Of a DNA stretch of 64,000 bases, positions 43,760 to 52,586 are shown piece by piece. The stretch comes from Arthrospira sp. PCC 9108 (GTDB lineage: Bacteria > Cyanobacteriota > Cyanobacteriia > Cyanobacteriales > Microcoleaceae), in NCBI GenBank assembly GCA_016745315.1, contig CP066886.1:62001-126000 (forward strand), read 5' to 3'. The notes under the pieces are model-generated. The model saw nothing but the letters and a program-made list of their open reading frames with translations, was not told the DNA's origin and did not search any database. Position 1 is the first letter of the stretch; the number at the start of each line of letters is the position of its first letter. The translations under genes and the position numbers were made by a program.

Positions 43760-44110
43760 TCAATTGGCATTATACTCAAAGCCATGGTCATCAGCGTAGC
43801 GATGCAAAAATCTCATCACCCGCCCAAAAATATCCTCAGAATGAACCTCAAAAGTACATTCGGCTTTCGAGAGTTCGTCATCTCCTACATAGAAGAACTT
43901 AACACCTGTGGGACTGACGCGGATTTCTCCTTCCTCATCCCGGAGCCATAAATGGCTAATTTGTTTGCGATAAGCCCTGAGTTTTTCGATCGCCTTGAGT
44001 TGATTAAAGACTAAAACGACAATCTTGGTGTTGCTGTCTCGGCGTTTGCGGAGGCTAACCCCACCGAGTTCCTCGTCAAGTCCATCGATAAACTGGATAG
44101 ATGTAGACAC
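43760..44110 (-). CDS. psb28: Photosystem II Psb28 family protein
   Basis: A 116-residue protein: IQFIDGLDEELGGVSLRKRRD, the central FNQLKAIEKL region, RDEEGEIRVSPTGVKFFYVGDDELSKAECTFEV and FGRVMRFLHRYADDHG. It matches Psb28 (Psb28-1/Psb28-2 subfamily not resolved), a cytoplasmic-side assembly factor of PSII that associates with CP47/RC47. It is monocistronic, upstream of the GC hairpin. Confidence 0.85.
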   Translation of the reverse strand: MSTSIQFIDGLDEELGGVSLRKRRDSNTKIVVLVFNQLKAIEKLRAYRKQISHLWLRDEEGEIRVSPTGVKFFYVGDDELSKAECTFEVHSEDIFGRVMRFLHRYADDHGFEYNAN

Positions 44111-44190
44111 AGCCTATTCCTCCATAGACTTTAGTCCGAGTTTAACTCTGAATTAAGTACAAACACTCAAAACCTCATAAAACTTAACTC

Positions 44191-45462
44191 TTAGGGGTTA
44201 GAGAAACTGTTGATTCTACCACCACCAATCACGCGACCGGGAGTGCTGCGAGGAGCAGTAAAGGGGGCCTGTTGCTGAATCACTTGATTTTGATTATTTG
44301 GGTTTAAATTGGTGGGACCTACCACATAGTTATTGGGATTAGGGGTGGCAGGCTGAAAGTTGGAAAAACCAGAATTGTCCGTCTGAGGCTGATTACGCCC
44401 AAAAGGATTAGTTCCGGTGTAGTTATATTGTCCGTGGGGGTTAGCGCGGTTGGGGGGTAGCACAGGGGCTGGTGGTACACCACCTGGCTGGGTTCCAGAT
44501 AATGGCTGAGGTAGGGAACGGTTAGTTTGATATGGGTTGGGGGCTACATCAACAGTGGCTGCATTAGTTCCATCAATAGGAGCTACAGTTCTGGGAACCA
44601 CCCAACTCGCTTCGGGAATTTGAACTGGGGGTGCGTATGCGGGTAGAGGAATACCAGAGGCGGTGTTGGTGTTATTATCCCCATTTGTCGATGATGGGGT
44701 AGCCACCTGACTATTGCTGCTTCCAGTGACTATCAGAGGGTTGAACATCCCTTGAGTTGGGGTTTGGGTTTCGCCTTCGGATTCACTTGTCGATGATGAG
44801 AAAGACTGACCCATCGCCGCCTGTAGTGGGGTGGGTGCTAAGGGGGAGTTAGTTAGGGTTTCTTGATTGTCCTGGTCAGTTGAGTTTCCCCACCCTAATA
44901 AACCAAAGGATCCGGGTCTATTATTTTGGGTATTTTGGGTATTTTGCAGAGCCTGGCTGGTAGCATTAAAGGGACTGGTGGCTGTGGGTTCGGGGAATGG
45001 TTCAGGTAGGGTGCTGGTTATTTCAGTGGGTCGTGAGTTTCTGGAACTCTCAGTTTGGGTATTTTGATCAGACCTAGAGTTACGGCGGCGAACTTCCTCG
45101 AATACGTCTTCTCCGCCTTGGATAGGATTGTTAAATAGGCTAACATCCTCAGGGGAGTTTCGGCGTAATTCTTCGATTAGTAAGCCTGAACTGTCAATTT
45201 CGGCAGCGATCGCCAATTCTTCGGGAGATAGTCCGCTTTCGGAGGTTTCCGATTCCCAGTCAATCCGATAGAGTTCGGGATTTTCTGAGACTTCCCATAC
45301 AAATATACTCACTAGGGAAATTACACCAATGGGTCCCCACACCCTCGGCTGGGCGATCGCCTTGAGTTTGGCAATGATCGGGTTAACTGGTTTTTCAACT
45401 TGATCGTGGTTGTGGTCGTGATGTTGATAGGGTTGTTGATGATGGTGTTGTTGATGTGACAT
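44191..45462 (-). CDS. Hypothetical membrane-anchored, Pro/Asn/Gln-rich protein with His-rich N-terminus
   Basis: A 423-residue protein. The N-terminus has about 11 His in 20 residues (MSHQQHHHQQ...HHDHNHDQ), followed by one hydrophobic helix (WGPIGVISLVSIFVW, about residues 43-57) and a long low-complexity tail rich in Pro, Asn, Gln, Ser and Thr. Topology is probably N-terminus inside with a large exported disordered tail. The His cluster could bind metal ions. No family recognised; the tail composition is typical of extracellular linkers. Confidence 0.65.
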   Translation of the reverse strand: MSHQQHHHQQPYQHHDHNHDQVEKPVNPIIAKLKAIAQPRVWGPIGVISLVSIFVWEVSENPELYRIDWESETSESGLSPEELAIAAEIDSSGLLIEELRRNSPEDVSLFNNPIQGGEDVFEEVRRRNSRSDQNTQTESSRNSRPTEITSTLPEPFPEPTATSPFNATSQALQNTQNTQNNRPGSFGLLGWGNSTDQDNQETLTNSPLAPTPLQAAMGQSFSSSTSESEGETQTPTQGMFNPLIVTGSSNSQVATPSSTNGDNNTNTASGIPLPAYAPPVQIPEASWVVPRTVAPIDGTNAATVDVAPNPYQTNRSLPQPLSGTQPGGVPPAPVLPPNRANPHGQYNYTGTNPFGRNQPQTDNSGFSNFQPATPNPNNYVVGPTNLNPNNQNQVIQQQAPFTAPRSTPGRVIGGGRINSFSNP

Positions 45463-45493
45463 GATGGATCACCTATTGAGTACAAGGACAGGA

Positions 45494-45922
45494 CTACCCC
45501 AGGAATTTGATAAAGCCTTCAGGAACAAGTTGAGCTTCTCCTGACTTAAATCTCTCCACCCGAACCCATAGGGCTAATTTTTGGCGATCGCCTTCCTTAA
45601 AGGGGATTTGCTCCTGTTGATAAAATTGGCGATCAACAAATTTACATCTATACAGTTGAATAATTTCATGCCCCTGACTACCATTATAAACGAAAATGCT
45701 TTCCAGGCAATCTAGGTATTCTATATCAGTAATTTCCGCGTTGAGTTCTTCGAGAAATTCCCTTTGGAGTGCATCTCGACTATGTTCGCCAAAATCTACA
45801 CCTCCTCCTAAAGCACGATAAAAGGTTATTTGTTTTTCCTGGTCGTATCCCTGAGACACCAAAATGCGATCGTTATCCTCAATTAATCCTAGTGCAATTA
45901 CCCTGATTTTCTGTTTAGCCAT
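45494..45922 (-). CDS. Nudix hydrolase
   Basis: 142 residues from the ATG at 45922 (MAKQKIRVIALGLIEDND), preferred over a longer frame at 45964. A complete Nudix box is present: GGGVDFGEHSRDALQREFLEELNAEI (G-x5-E-x7-R-E-x2-E-E). It hydrolyses a nucleoside diphosphate-linked substrate; which one is unknown. It follows the DUF3531 gene on the same strand. Confidence 0.9.
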   Translation of the reverse strand: MAKQKIRVIALGLIEDNDRILVSQGYDQEKQITFYRALGGGVDFGEHSRDALQREFLEELNAEITDIEYLDCLESIFVYNGSQGHEIIQLYRCKFVDRQFYQQEQIPFKEGDRQKLALWVRVERFKSGEAQLVPEGFIKFLG

Positions 45923-45960
45923 GATTCGATTGTACTCTAATGAGATTTGAGGGGAACAAT

Positions 45961-46419
45961 TCAAGAGATGCGATCGTTAGCAAAATCAGGATCATGACGA
46001 TCATTGGAAACGGGCCAATCTTGATTTTGTCCGCCAATAATGAACTCTTCTATGGTGACATAATCATCACTCAGTTGTTCCAAAGAATTAATCAAAACAT
46101 CCAAAGCGAAAGCATCACTGGTTCCCAAATCAAACCAACAACGCGCCCACAGTCCCTCATATTCTACTTCCCCCATATTGTGCATTAGTGCCATCATAGC
46201 ATCACGATTTCTTTCATTTTCATAGGTCATATAATTGAGGTCAACACCAACTTCTTGCACCTGCATTTTTTCGGCATTAAATCCCCCCAATTTACCCAAC
46301 AAAAACCAGGAATTCAGAACCTCCTCAATATACTGTCTTTCTACCATGGAAGGAATCGTGCTAAACCTTAACCAAATCCAGATATCAAATTGATTAAACT
46401 CTCGAAACTTTACATCCAT
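45961..46419 (-). CDS. DUF3531 family protein
   Basis: A 152-residue protein matching the DUF3531 family by memory: VKFREFNQFDIWIWLRF, the helix VERQYIEEVLNSWFLLGKLGGFNAE and DLNYMTYENERNRD. It is soluble and found in cyanobacteria and plants. Function unknown. The next gene on the same strand is the Nudix hydrolase, whose start is 38 bases away. Confidence 0.8.
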   Translation of the reverse strand: MDVKFREFNQFDIWIWLRFSTIPSMVERQYIEEVLNSWFLLGKLGGFNAEKMQVQEVGVDLNYMTYENERNRDAMMALMHNMGEVEYEGLWARCWFDLGTSDAFALDVLINSLEQLSDDYVTIEEFIIGGQNQDWPVSNDRHDPDFANDRIS

Positions 46420-46551
46420 GAGACCAGATTAAACCTCTCTATTTTTGGTGATGATTAAGGTAGATAACCCCCCAGTCTGCCATTATATTACCGGAAATAA
46501 CCGGAAATTATCGGGGATGACAGATAAATTGAGGGGGTGTTGATCAGCCTG

Positions 46552-47550
46552 TTATAAAGGCGGTAACTGAGTGGGTCCCCATAAGCCATTAGTATCTCTG
46601 ATGGTATTGCGTAGGGGATGACAAGGGCGGTCTAGGCTATCAATATTATTAAGAGTTTTGCACTGCTCATAAAAAATCTGAGCCACGGTCAGCTTAGGAA
46701 GTTGATCAGGTTGTGATAATGCTACATTAAAGCTCTGGTAAGCAGCATCCAATAGCTGAGGGTTATTTTTCTGCCTACCCATAGAGGCGAGAATCTGAGC
46801 TTTGAGATAGAACAATTCTGGATGAAAAGGCACTTCTTCTAAGGCTTGGTTAACCATAGTTAAAGCCCGGTCTAATTGGTCAAGATCTCGATAGGCGATC
46901 GCAATTCCCCAAAGGGCGAGATAACGAGGACCAGCGTAACGTTGCAGGCGCTCTACAGCAGCCATGGGGTCAGAAAAGGGCAAATTTAAACCCAGAAATA
47001 AATCCATATATCCCTTGAGCAAATTTAGCTCTGGGTCTTGAGGATCAATTTGTTCGGCGGCGTTCATCAATCGTAGCACAGTTTGCAGCTTATTTAAAGC
47101 CTGGGGAGCCCCCTTAATAGTTCCTTGAGTTTGGACAATATAAGCACCCTCTAAAAAATGACCCACCGCCATATAAAGATTTCCCCGTAGAGGGTCAGAA
47201 ACCATAAGAGATTGAGCAGTTTGCAGAGTTAGGTCGGCGTAGCGTTTCATAGCATCCCAGTCTTGAGCCTGATAAGCTAGAGAGGCTTGGAGAGCAAAAA
47301 CCATTGGTTCATTAGTACCAAGCTGTTCAGCCTGTTTGAGGTACTTTTGCGCCTCAACATAGTGTCCTCGCTCAAACATAGCCCGAAAGGCGGCTTCGGT
47401 TTGCTCACCCATAACCCTAGGATTATTAGTGCGGAAGGGGTCAGCCGCAGTAGCAGTTAAAGATAACAGAGCGATCGCAATAGGGGTAATACCAAACAGG
47501 GTGATAGTTTTGGGGTGAATGGATTTTATAAGATTTGATAAGCTAATCAT
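46552..47550 (-). CDS. Sll0314/Alr1548-like TPR repeat protein, exported
   Basis: A 332-residue protein with a signal peptide (PKTITLFGITPIAIALLSLTATA). The mature part has TPR helices: MFERGHYVEAQKYLKQAEQLG, ASLAYQAQDWDAMKRYADLTL, AIAYRDLDQLDRALTMVNQAL and FYLKAQILASMGR. It resembles the Sll0314/Alr1548 TPR family. It is predicted periplasmic and acting as a protein-interaction scaffold. Function unknown. Confidence 0.85.
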   Translation of the reverse strand: MISLSNLIKSIHPKTITLFGITPIAIALLSLTATAADPFRTNNPRVMGEQTEAAFRAMFERGHYVEAQKYLKQAEQLGTNEPMVFALQASLAYQAQDWDAMKRYADLTLQTAQSLMVSDPLRGNLYMAVGHFLEGAYIVQTQGTIKGAPQALNKLQTVLRLMNAAEQIDPQDPELNLLKGYMDLFLGLNLPFSDPMAAVERLQRYAGPRYLALWGIAIAYRDLDQLDRALTMVNQALEEVPFHPELFYLKAQILASMGRQKNNPQLLDAAYQSFNVALSQPDQLPKLTVAQIFYEQCKTLNNIDSLDRPCHPLRNTIRDTNGLWGPTQLPPL

Positions 47551-47687
47551 AGGGATCTTTCCTTGAAAATGCTGATGGGCTGGAGTTTTGCCAAAATTCA
47601 GCCCCTAGGTTAATCGAGTCATGCTATCATCTGCACCTAGTTGGTGCCAGGATTGATAGGTTTGAGTAACATTTAGAATTCCTCCAA

Positions 47688-48356
47688 ATGCTATATATCA
47701 GAAATTTGCTTTATCATCCGGCCGCCTGCAATGCTCCCATTCTGAATAATATTAATTTAGAACTGCCTCCGCAACAGTTAGGCTTGATTGTGGGCCGTAG
47801 CGGTTCTGGTAAAAGTACATTACTAGAAATTTTAGCGGGTCTGGCTCAAAAAACCAAAGGGGATATTCGCTGGCGTGAACAGGAGTTAACCTCTGAACAA
47901 CTACCGCAACTGGCGGGTTTAGTGTTTCAGTTTCCAGAGCGACATTTCTGCGGCGGCTCGATTTTGGAAGAGTTGCGACTGGGACACCCAGAAATCAGAC
48001 TCGATATGATGCAAAATGCTTTGGGGGAAGTGGGGCTAGAGAGTCTATCCTTAGAAAAGGCTCCCCATTCCCTCAGTGGCGGACAGCAGCGACGGTTAGC
48101 CTTAGCGGTACAATTAATCAGACAACCTCATTTATTGATGTTAGATGAGCCGACAGCGGGCTTAGATTGGTCAATGCGGCGGCAGTTGGTGGCTTTGCTG
48201 GACAAGTTAAAATCTCACTGGACTTTATTGGTTGTTACCCATGATGCGGGGGATCTGTTGGAAATTGCCGATTGTTGTTGGCGACTTGATCATGGCAATT
48301 TGCAACCTGCTGACCCGCAGACTTTGCTGAAAAATGTCGATCCGGCTGTGGTGTGA
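47688..48356 (+). CDS. ABC transporter ATP-binding protein
   Basis: A 222-residue stand-alone ATPase with Walker A GRSGSGKST, Q-loop LVFQFPERHFCGG, signature LSGGQQRRLALA, Walker B LLMLDEPTAG and the H-loop VVTHDAGD. It resembles ECF/CbiO-like or plastid ABCI10-type ATPases; no membrane partner is adjacent. Its stop overlaps the rsmG start in a GTGA arrangement. Confidence 0.9.
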   Translation: MLYIRNLLYHPAACNAPILNNINLELPPQQLGLIVGRSGSGKSTLLEILAGLAQKTKGDIRWREQELTSEQLPQLAGLVFQFPERHFCGGSILEELRLGHPEIRLDMMQNALGEVGLESLSLEKAPHSLSGGQQRRLALAVQLIRQPHLLMLDEPTAGLDWSMRRQLVALLDKLKSHWTLLVVTHDAGDLLEIADCCWRLDHGNLQPADPQTLLKNVDPAVV

Positions 48357-49117
48357 CGATAGTTTTGGAGGAATTGGGTTTGGGGGAAATTCAGTCGGAA
48401 GGTTGGGAAACTCTGGGTTGGATACCTAGCGATCGCCAACTGCAAATATTTAATGTACTCTATGAGCAGATTTTGGCGGGTAATCAACGGCTTAATTTAA
48501 CCCGCATTACTGATCCGGTGGGGTTTTGGGAAAAGCATTTATGGGATTCTTTGCGGGGGGTCGCACCCTGGTTGTCCGGGGATAAATTGCCTTTGCGGGT
48601 GATTGATATTGGTACTGGGGCGGGTTTTCCTGGTATTCCGATCGCGATCGCTATTCCCCAAGCAGAAGTCACATTGCTTGATAGTACGGGTAAGAAAATT
48701 GCTTTTTTACAAGCTCTAGTCCCTCGTTTGGGTCTGGAAAATGCTATCCCCTATTTGGGACGGGTAGAAGCGATCGCCCAACAGTCTGACCATCGCCAAA
48801 CTTATGATTTGGTCGTATTACGGGCTGTAGCTGCAGCTACGGTGGCGGCTGAATATAGTTTACCCCTATTGAAAATTGGCGGGGTGGCGGTACTATATCG
48901 CGGTCAATGGACCCCACAGGAACAGCAGGATTTAGAAAATGCGATCGCTCCCTTGGGCGGTAAACTAGACTCCGTGGAAGCCTTTGTCACTCCTGTAACC
49001 GAAAGTGTCCGCCACTGCGTCTATTTACGGAAAATTAAACCCACACCCGATCGCTTTCCCCGTCCTGTTGGTATTCCCACCCAAAAACCCCTAGGGTCTC
49101 CCGAATCCAACTCGTAG
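48353..49117 (+). CDS. rsmG: 16S rRNA (guanine527-N7)-methyltransferase RsmG
   Basis: A 254-residue protein starting at GTG 48353, overlapping the ABC ATPase stop. It has the family motifs NLTRITDPVGFWEKHLWDSL, VIDIGTGAGFPGIPIAIA (SAM site) and AVAAATVAAEYSLPLL. It methylates 16S rRNA G527. The TAG stop codon at 49115-49117 is the first three bases of repeat array 3 (TAGGGTGCGTCAG), so the array defines the 3' end of the gene. Confidence 0.95.
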   Translation: MTIVLEELGLGEIQSEGWETLGWIPSDRQLQIFNVLYEQILAGNQRLNLTRITDPVGFWEKHLWDSLRGVAPWLSGDKLPLRVIDIGTGAGFPGIPIAIAIPQAEVTLLDSTGKKIAFLQALVPRLGLENAIPYLGRVEAIAQQSDHRQTYDLVVLRAVAAATVAAEYSLPLLKIGGVAVLYRGQWTPQEQQDLENAIAPLGGKLDSVEAFVTPVTESVRHCVYLRKIKPTPDRFPRPVGIPTQKPLGSPESNS

Positions 49118-49821
49118 GGTGCGTCAGACCCCCGAAATCGTCATGAAAAGCCGGTGATAAACAACTGACGCACCATTTCCCCCGGTCTGTATGGTAGGGT
49201 GCGTCAGACCCCCGAAATCGCCATGAAAAGCCGGTGATAAACAACTGACGCACCATTTCCCCCGGTCTGTATGGTAGGGTGCGTCAGACCCCCGAAATCG
49301 TCATGAAAAGCCGGTGATGAACAACTGACGCACCATTTTCCCCGGTCTGTATGGTAGGGTGCGTCAGACCCCCGAAATCGCCATGAAAAGCCGGTGATAA
49401 ACAACTGACGCACCATTTCCCCGGTCTGTATGGTAGGGTGCGTCAGACCCCGAAATCGTCATGAAAAGCCGGTGATGAACAACTGACGCACCATTTTCCC
49501 CGGTCTGTATGGTAGGGTGCGTCAGACCCCCGAAATCGCCATGAAAAGCCGGTGATGAACAACTGACGCACCATTTCCCCCGGTCTGTATGGTAGGGTGC
49601 GTCAGACCCCCGAAATCGCCATGAAAAGCCGGTGATAAACAACTGACGCACCATTTCCCCCGGTCTGTATGGTAGGGTGCGTCAGACCCCCGAAATCGCC
49701 ATGAAAAGCCGGTGATAAACAACTGACGCACCATTTCCCCCGGTCTGTATGGTAGGGTGCGTCAGACCCCCGAAATCGCCATGAAAAGCCGGTGATGAAC
49801 AACTGACGCACCATTTCCCTA
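49115..49821. repeat. Tandem array of nine 78-80-bp palindromic units (array 3)
   Basis: Nine units start near 49115, 49195, 49275, 49355, 49434, 49512, 49592, 49672 and 49752. Each is TAGGGTGCGTCAG...CCGAAATCG(C/T)CATGAAAAGCCGGTGAT...CTGACGCACC. The 10-bp arms GGTGCGTCAG and CTGACGCACC are perfectly complementary, so each unit can form a stem-loop. Units differ at a few positions (GCC/GTC, AAA/GAA, one or two C). Open frames within it are artefacts of the repeat. It lies between convergent rsmG and aroH. Confidence 0.97.
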
Positions 49822-49839
49822 GGCTGGGGGATGATTTGA

Positions 49840-50226
49840 TCAATGATTTAAGGATGTTAAACTCCAGTCAGGGCGGAGGTTTTTTGCACCTCGTAAATAG
49901 GGATGATGTACTTGAGTTTTGTGACTGGGAAAATTGACATGAACGAGAAAGCGAATACAGCGTTCTAGGCTACCCTTGACATACATTTGCTGGACATCTA
50001 ACAGGGGAACATTTTGCCAGTGGGGACGTTCTCTGGCGATCGCCGCCGGAAAAACCGCATCCAAATCGCGAGTCACAGAAAAAGTCGTACTGATAATCTG
50101 TTCTGGATCTAACTGGTTGCGAGTTTCCAATTCATCCAGTAGCTCTGTCACCGCTTCGCGAATTGCGTCAATGGAATTTTCCCTAACCGTAGTTGCGCCA
50201 CGAATCGCTCGAACTTGCCACTCCAC
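49840..50226 (-). CDS. aroH: Chorismate mutase, AroH class
   Basis: A 128-residue protein. It matches the AroH (Bacillus subtilis) fold: VRAIRGATTVREN (active-site Arg), IISTTFSVTRDLDAVFPAAIARER, VPLLDVQQMYVKGSLERCIRFLVHVN. It converts chorismate to prephenate for Phe/Tyr synthesis. It is a single gene; its 3' end is 20 bases from repeat array 3. Confidence 0.95.
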   Translation of the reverse strand: MEWQVRAIRGATTVRENSIDAIREAVTELLDELETRNQLDPEQIISTTFSVTRDLDAVFPAAIARERPHWQNVPLLDVQQMYVKGSLERCIRFLVHVNFPSHKTQVHHPYLRGAKNLRPDWSLTSLNH

Positions 50227-50318
50227 GCCAAATCCTCCTATGATGCTTAGTAGTATAGGTTAACAGGTGGTCAAACACCACCTCGCCTGTGATTGTTTAA
50301 CCGCCTGCGTGGGAATGT

Positions 50319-51140
50319 TTAAGGTCGATACAGCCACAGGGGTAAACCACTGGTTCCCAACTCAAATTCTACCCAATTTCGGGCATCTGAGATACTGTTA
50401 GTCGCCGCCAGATTATTACTGAGAACCCGATTTAATAAAGATTTCGGCTTCTCTAGGGTACAGCATTCAGTTTTATCGGGGTCAAGATTCACCATTTCCG
50501 CTGTCCACCGACGGGCATCTTCTTCACTTCCCAAGCGATCGATCACCCCCAACTGTAGGGCTTGTTCTCCCGTAAAAATGCGCCCATCAGCAAAAGAGCG
50601 CACCGCCTCAATTTCCAAATTTCGAGACTCAGCCACAGTGCTGACAAACTGTTGATAACTCGTATCAATCAATTCTTGAAGAATTTGCTGTTCCGGTTCC
50701 GTTAATTCCCGGTCAAAAGCTAAAATATCCTTATAAGGTCCTGATTTTATTACCTTAAAAGAAACGCCAACTTTTTCCAGTAGTCTTTCTAAGTTATTTC
50801 CGCGCAGAATTACACCAATACTGCCTGTAATAGTGCCAGGATTAGCCATAATATGTTCAGCCCCCATGCCAATATAGACACCACCAGAGGCAGAAATATT
50901 GCCAAAACTGGCAACAATTTTGACTTTTTTTCTTAAAGATTTAAGGGCGCTATAAATTTCCTGGGAGTCGCCAACGGTGCCGCCAGGACTATCAATCCTC
51001 AGCAGGAGGGCGGGAAATTTCCGTTCTTCAACGGTTTTCAGTGCCTCTAAAACCCGCTTGCGGGTATCACCAGCAATAGCACCACTAATTTCGATGCGAG
51101 CAATTTGTTTACGAAAACGAGACTTAAATGGCCAAATCAT
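50319..51140 (-). CDS. sppA: Signal peptide peptidase SppA, short form
   Basis: 273 residues from the ATG at 51140 (MIWPFKSRFRKQIARIEISGAIAG); a GTG-type longer frame to 51197 is less likely. The catalytic Ser is in FGNISASGGVYIGMGAEHI and the Lys in IKSGPYKDILAFDREL, giving the Ser-Lys dyad of SppA. No transmembrane segment is visible, unlike typical membrane-bound SppA, so it may be peripheral. It degrades signal peptides and possibly antenna proteins; cyanobacterial SppA1 is linked to phycobilisome degradation under high light. Confidence 0.9.
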   Translation of the reverse strand: MIWPFKSRFRKQIARIEISGAIAGDTRKRVLEALKTVEERKFPALLLRIDSPGGTVGDSQEIYSALKSLRKKVKIVASFGNISASGGVYIGMGAEHIMANPGTITGSIGVILRGNNLERLLEKVGVSFKVIKSGPYKDILAFDRELTEPEQQILQELIDTSYQQFVSTVAESRNLEIEAVRSFADGRIFTGEQALQLGVIDRLGSEEDARRWTAEMVNLDPDKTECCTLEKPKSLLNRVLSNNLAATNSISDARNWVEFELGTSGLPLWLYRP

Positions 51141-51498
51141 GAACTTTTGGGGCTTAATCAAATGGGACGGGTATGGCCGAGACCACCAAACAGCCAAAAT
51201 TGGCTAAGGCTAAACACCTAGTATATATCGAGGAGTACAGCTACCTGATTTAAGTATAATCCTACGGGGGGCTATATTAGCCGATGTGATCCGCCCTGCC
51301 TAGACTTTTTGGCAGTTAACCCCTATGATGGGAACGGTAACTTAACGAAACTACATATAGCAGGGGACAGGGAATCAGGAACACCGGACATAAAAAGGCC
51401 AAAATCTAGGTTTCACGTTGCGTCTACTGCTATAAATAGCACAACTCACCCTCAACACGATGGAGTGAGTCTATATTAAAAGATTCCTGGGAGAAAAC
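51141..51498. other. Intergenic region, no gene seen
   Basis: About 360 bases between divergent sppA and the EamA transporter. Promoters for both are expected here; no clear elements were defined. Confidence 0.4.
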
Positions 51499-51504
51499 TT
51501 GCCA

Positions 51505-52548
51505 ATGCTAACAAAGCAGACCAACACGGATTTACCCTTCAAACCATTATTGCTGATCGCGCCATTTTTCCTATGGGGTACGGCAATGGTAGCCATGAAA
51601 GGGGTAATTCCCCACACTACACCGTTATTTATGGCGGGGATGAGATTGGTTCCGGCGGGGGTGTTGGTTCTATTATTTTGCTTCATCCAAGGAAGACCTC
51701 AACCTAAAACCTGGAAAGCCTGGCTATGGATTGGCCTATTTGCTGTGGTGGATGGGGCTTTGTTTCAGGGTTTCCTGGCTGAAGGACTGGTGAGAACTAA
51801 TGCGGGTTTGGGGTCGGTGATGATTGACACCCAACCTCTGGCGGTAGCAATTCTCTGTCTGTGGCTGTTTAATGAAAGCATCCGGTTTTGGGGATGGTTG
51901 GGGTTGGTAATTGGGGTGATTGGTATTAGTGCTATTGGTTTACCGGATCAGTTGATTTTGGGGTGGTTGAACTTGCTACCTGCAGAAGAAATTGTGACTG
52001 TACAACTATTTGAGAGTGGCGAATGGTTGATGCTATTGGCGGCTTTGTCTATGGCGGTGGGGACGGTTTTGGTGCGCGGAGTATGTCGCCACTGTGACCC
52101 GGTGGTGGGGACGGGTTGGCACATGATTATTGGCGGTTTGCCTCTATTTCTGTTGTCCGGCGGCTGGGAGGCTGACCAATGGGTTAATATTGATGGCGGC
52201 GGTTGGATGGCGATCGCTTATTCGACTATTTTTGGCAGTGCGATCGCTTATGGGTTATTCTTTTATTTCGCTTCGAGTGGTTCCCTAACTAGCCTCAGTT
52301 CTCTCACTTTCCTAACCCCTATTTTTGCCCTACTGTTTGGTAATCTGTTTTTAGGAGAGGTACTGACTCCTTTACAATCAATGGGCGTGGGATTAACCTT
52401 GGTGAGCATCTATCTGGTCAATCAGAGAGATACCTTGGCTGATAAGTTCAAATTTGGTCACTCTGCTGCTCAGTCTATCCCCCCACAACTACCCTCAGAA
52501 AATACTAAACCTATCGAGGTATCGGTACAGGTAAAAATCCCCGAGTAG
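51505..52548 (+). CDS. EamA/DMT-family transporter
   Basis: About 347 residues from the ATG at 51505 (a TTG lies two codons upstream). Ten transmembrane segments in two EamA halves (LLLIAPFFLWGTAMVAMKGV, then SGSLTSLSSLTFLTPIFALLFG). DMT transporters export or import metabolites or amino acids; the substrate is unknown. It is in the same orientation as treZ with a 38-base gap, so it could be co-transcribed with the trehalose genes. Confidence 0.9.
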   Translation: MLTKQTNTDLPFKPLLLIAPFFLWGTAMVAMKGVIPHTTPLFMAGMRLVPAGVLVLLFCFIQGRPQPKTWKAWLWIGLFAVVDGALFQGFLAEGLVRTNAGLGSVMIDTQPLAVAILCLWLFNESIRFWGWLGLVIGVIGISAIGLPDQLILGWLNLLPAEEIVTVQLFESGEWLMLLAALSMAVGTVLVRGVCRHCDPVVGTGWHMIIGGLPLFLLSGGWEADQWVNIDGGGWMAIAYSTIFGSAIAYGLFFYFASSGSLTSLSSLTFLTPIFALLFGNLFLGEVLTPLQSMGVGLTLVSIYLVNQRDTLADKFKFGHSAAQSIPPQLPSENTKPIEVSVQVKIPE

Positions 52549-52586
52549 GAAACCTAAACTGTTAACCTAAACTGCGAGGTCAGACT

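Noticed and set aside
49035..49814. Several minus-strand open frames with near-identical translations (MVRQLFITGFSWRF...)
   Set aside because: They are shadows of the 80-bp palindromic array. The 80-base period shifts frame each unit, so the repeated peptides reflect DNA repetition, not protein coding. No ribosome binding sites or domains.
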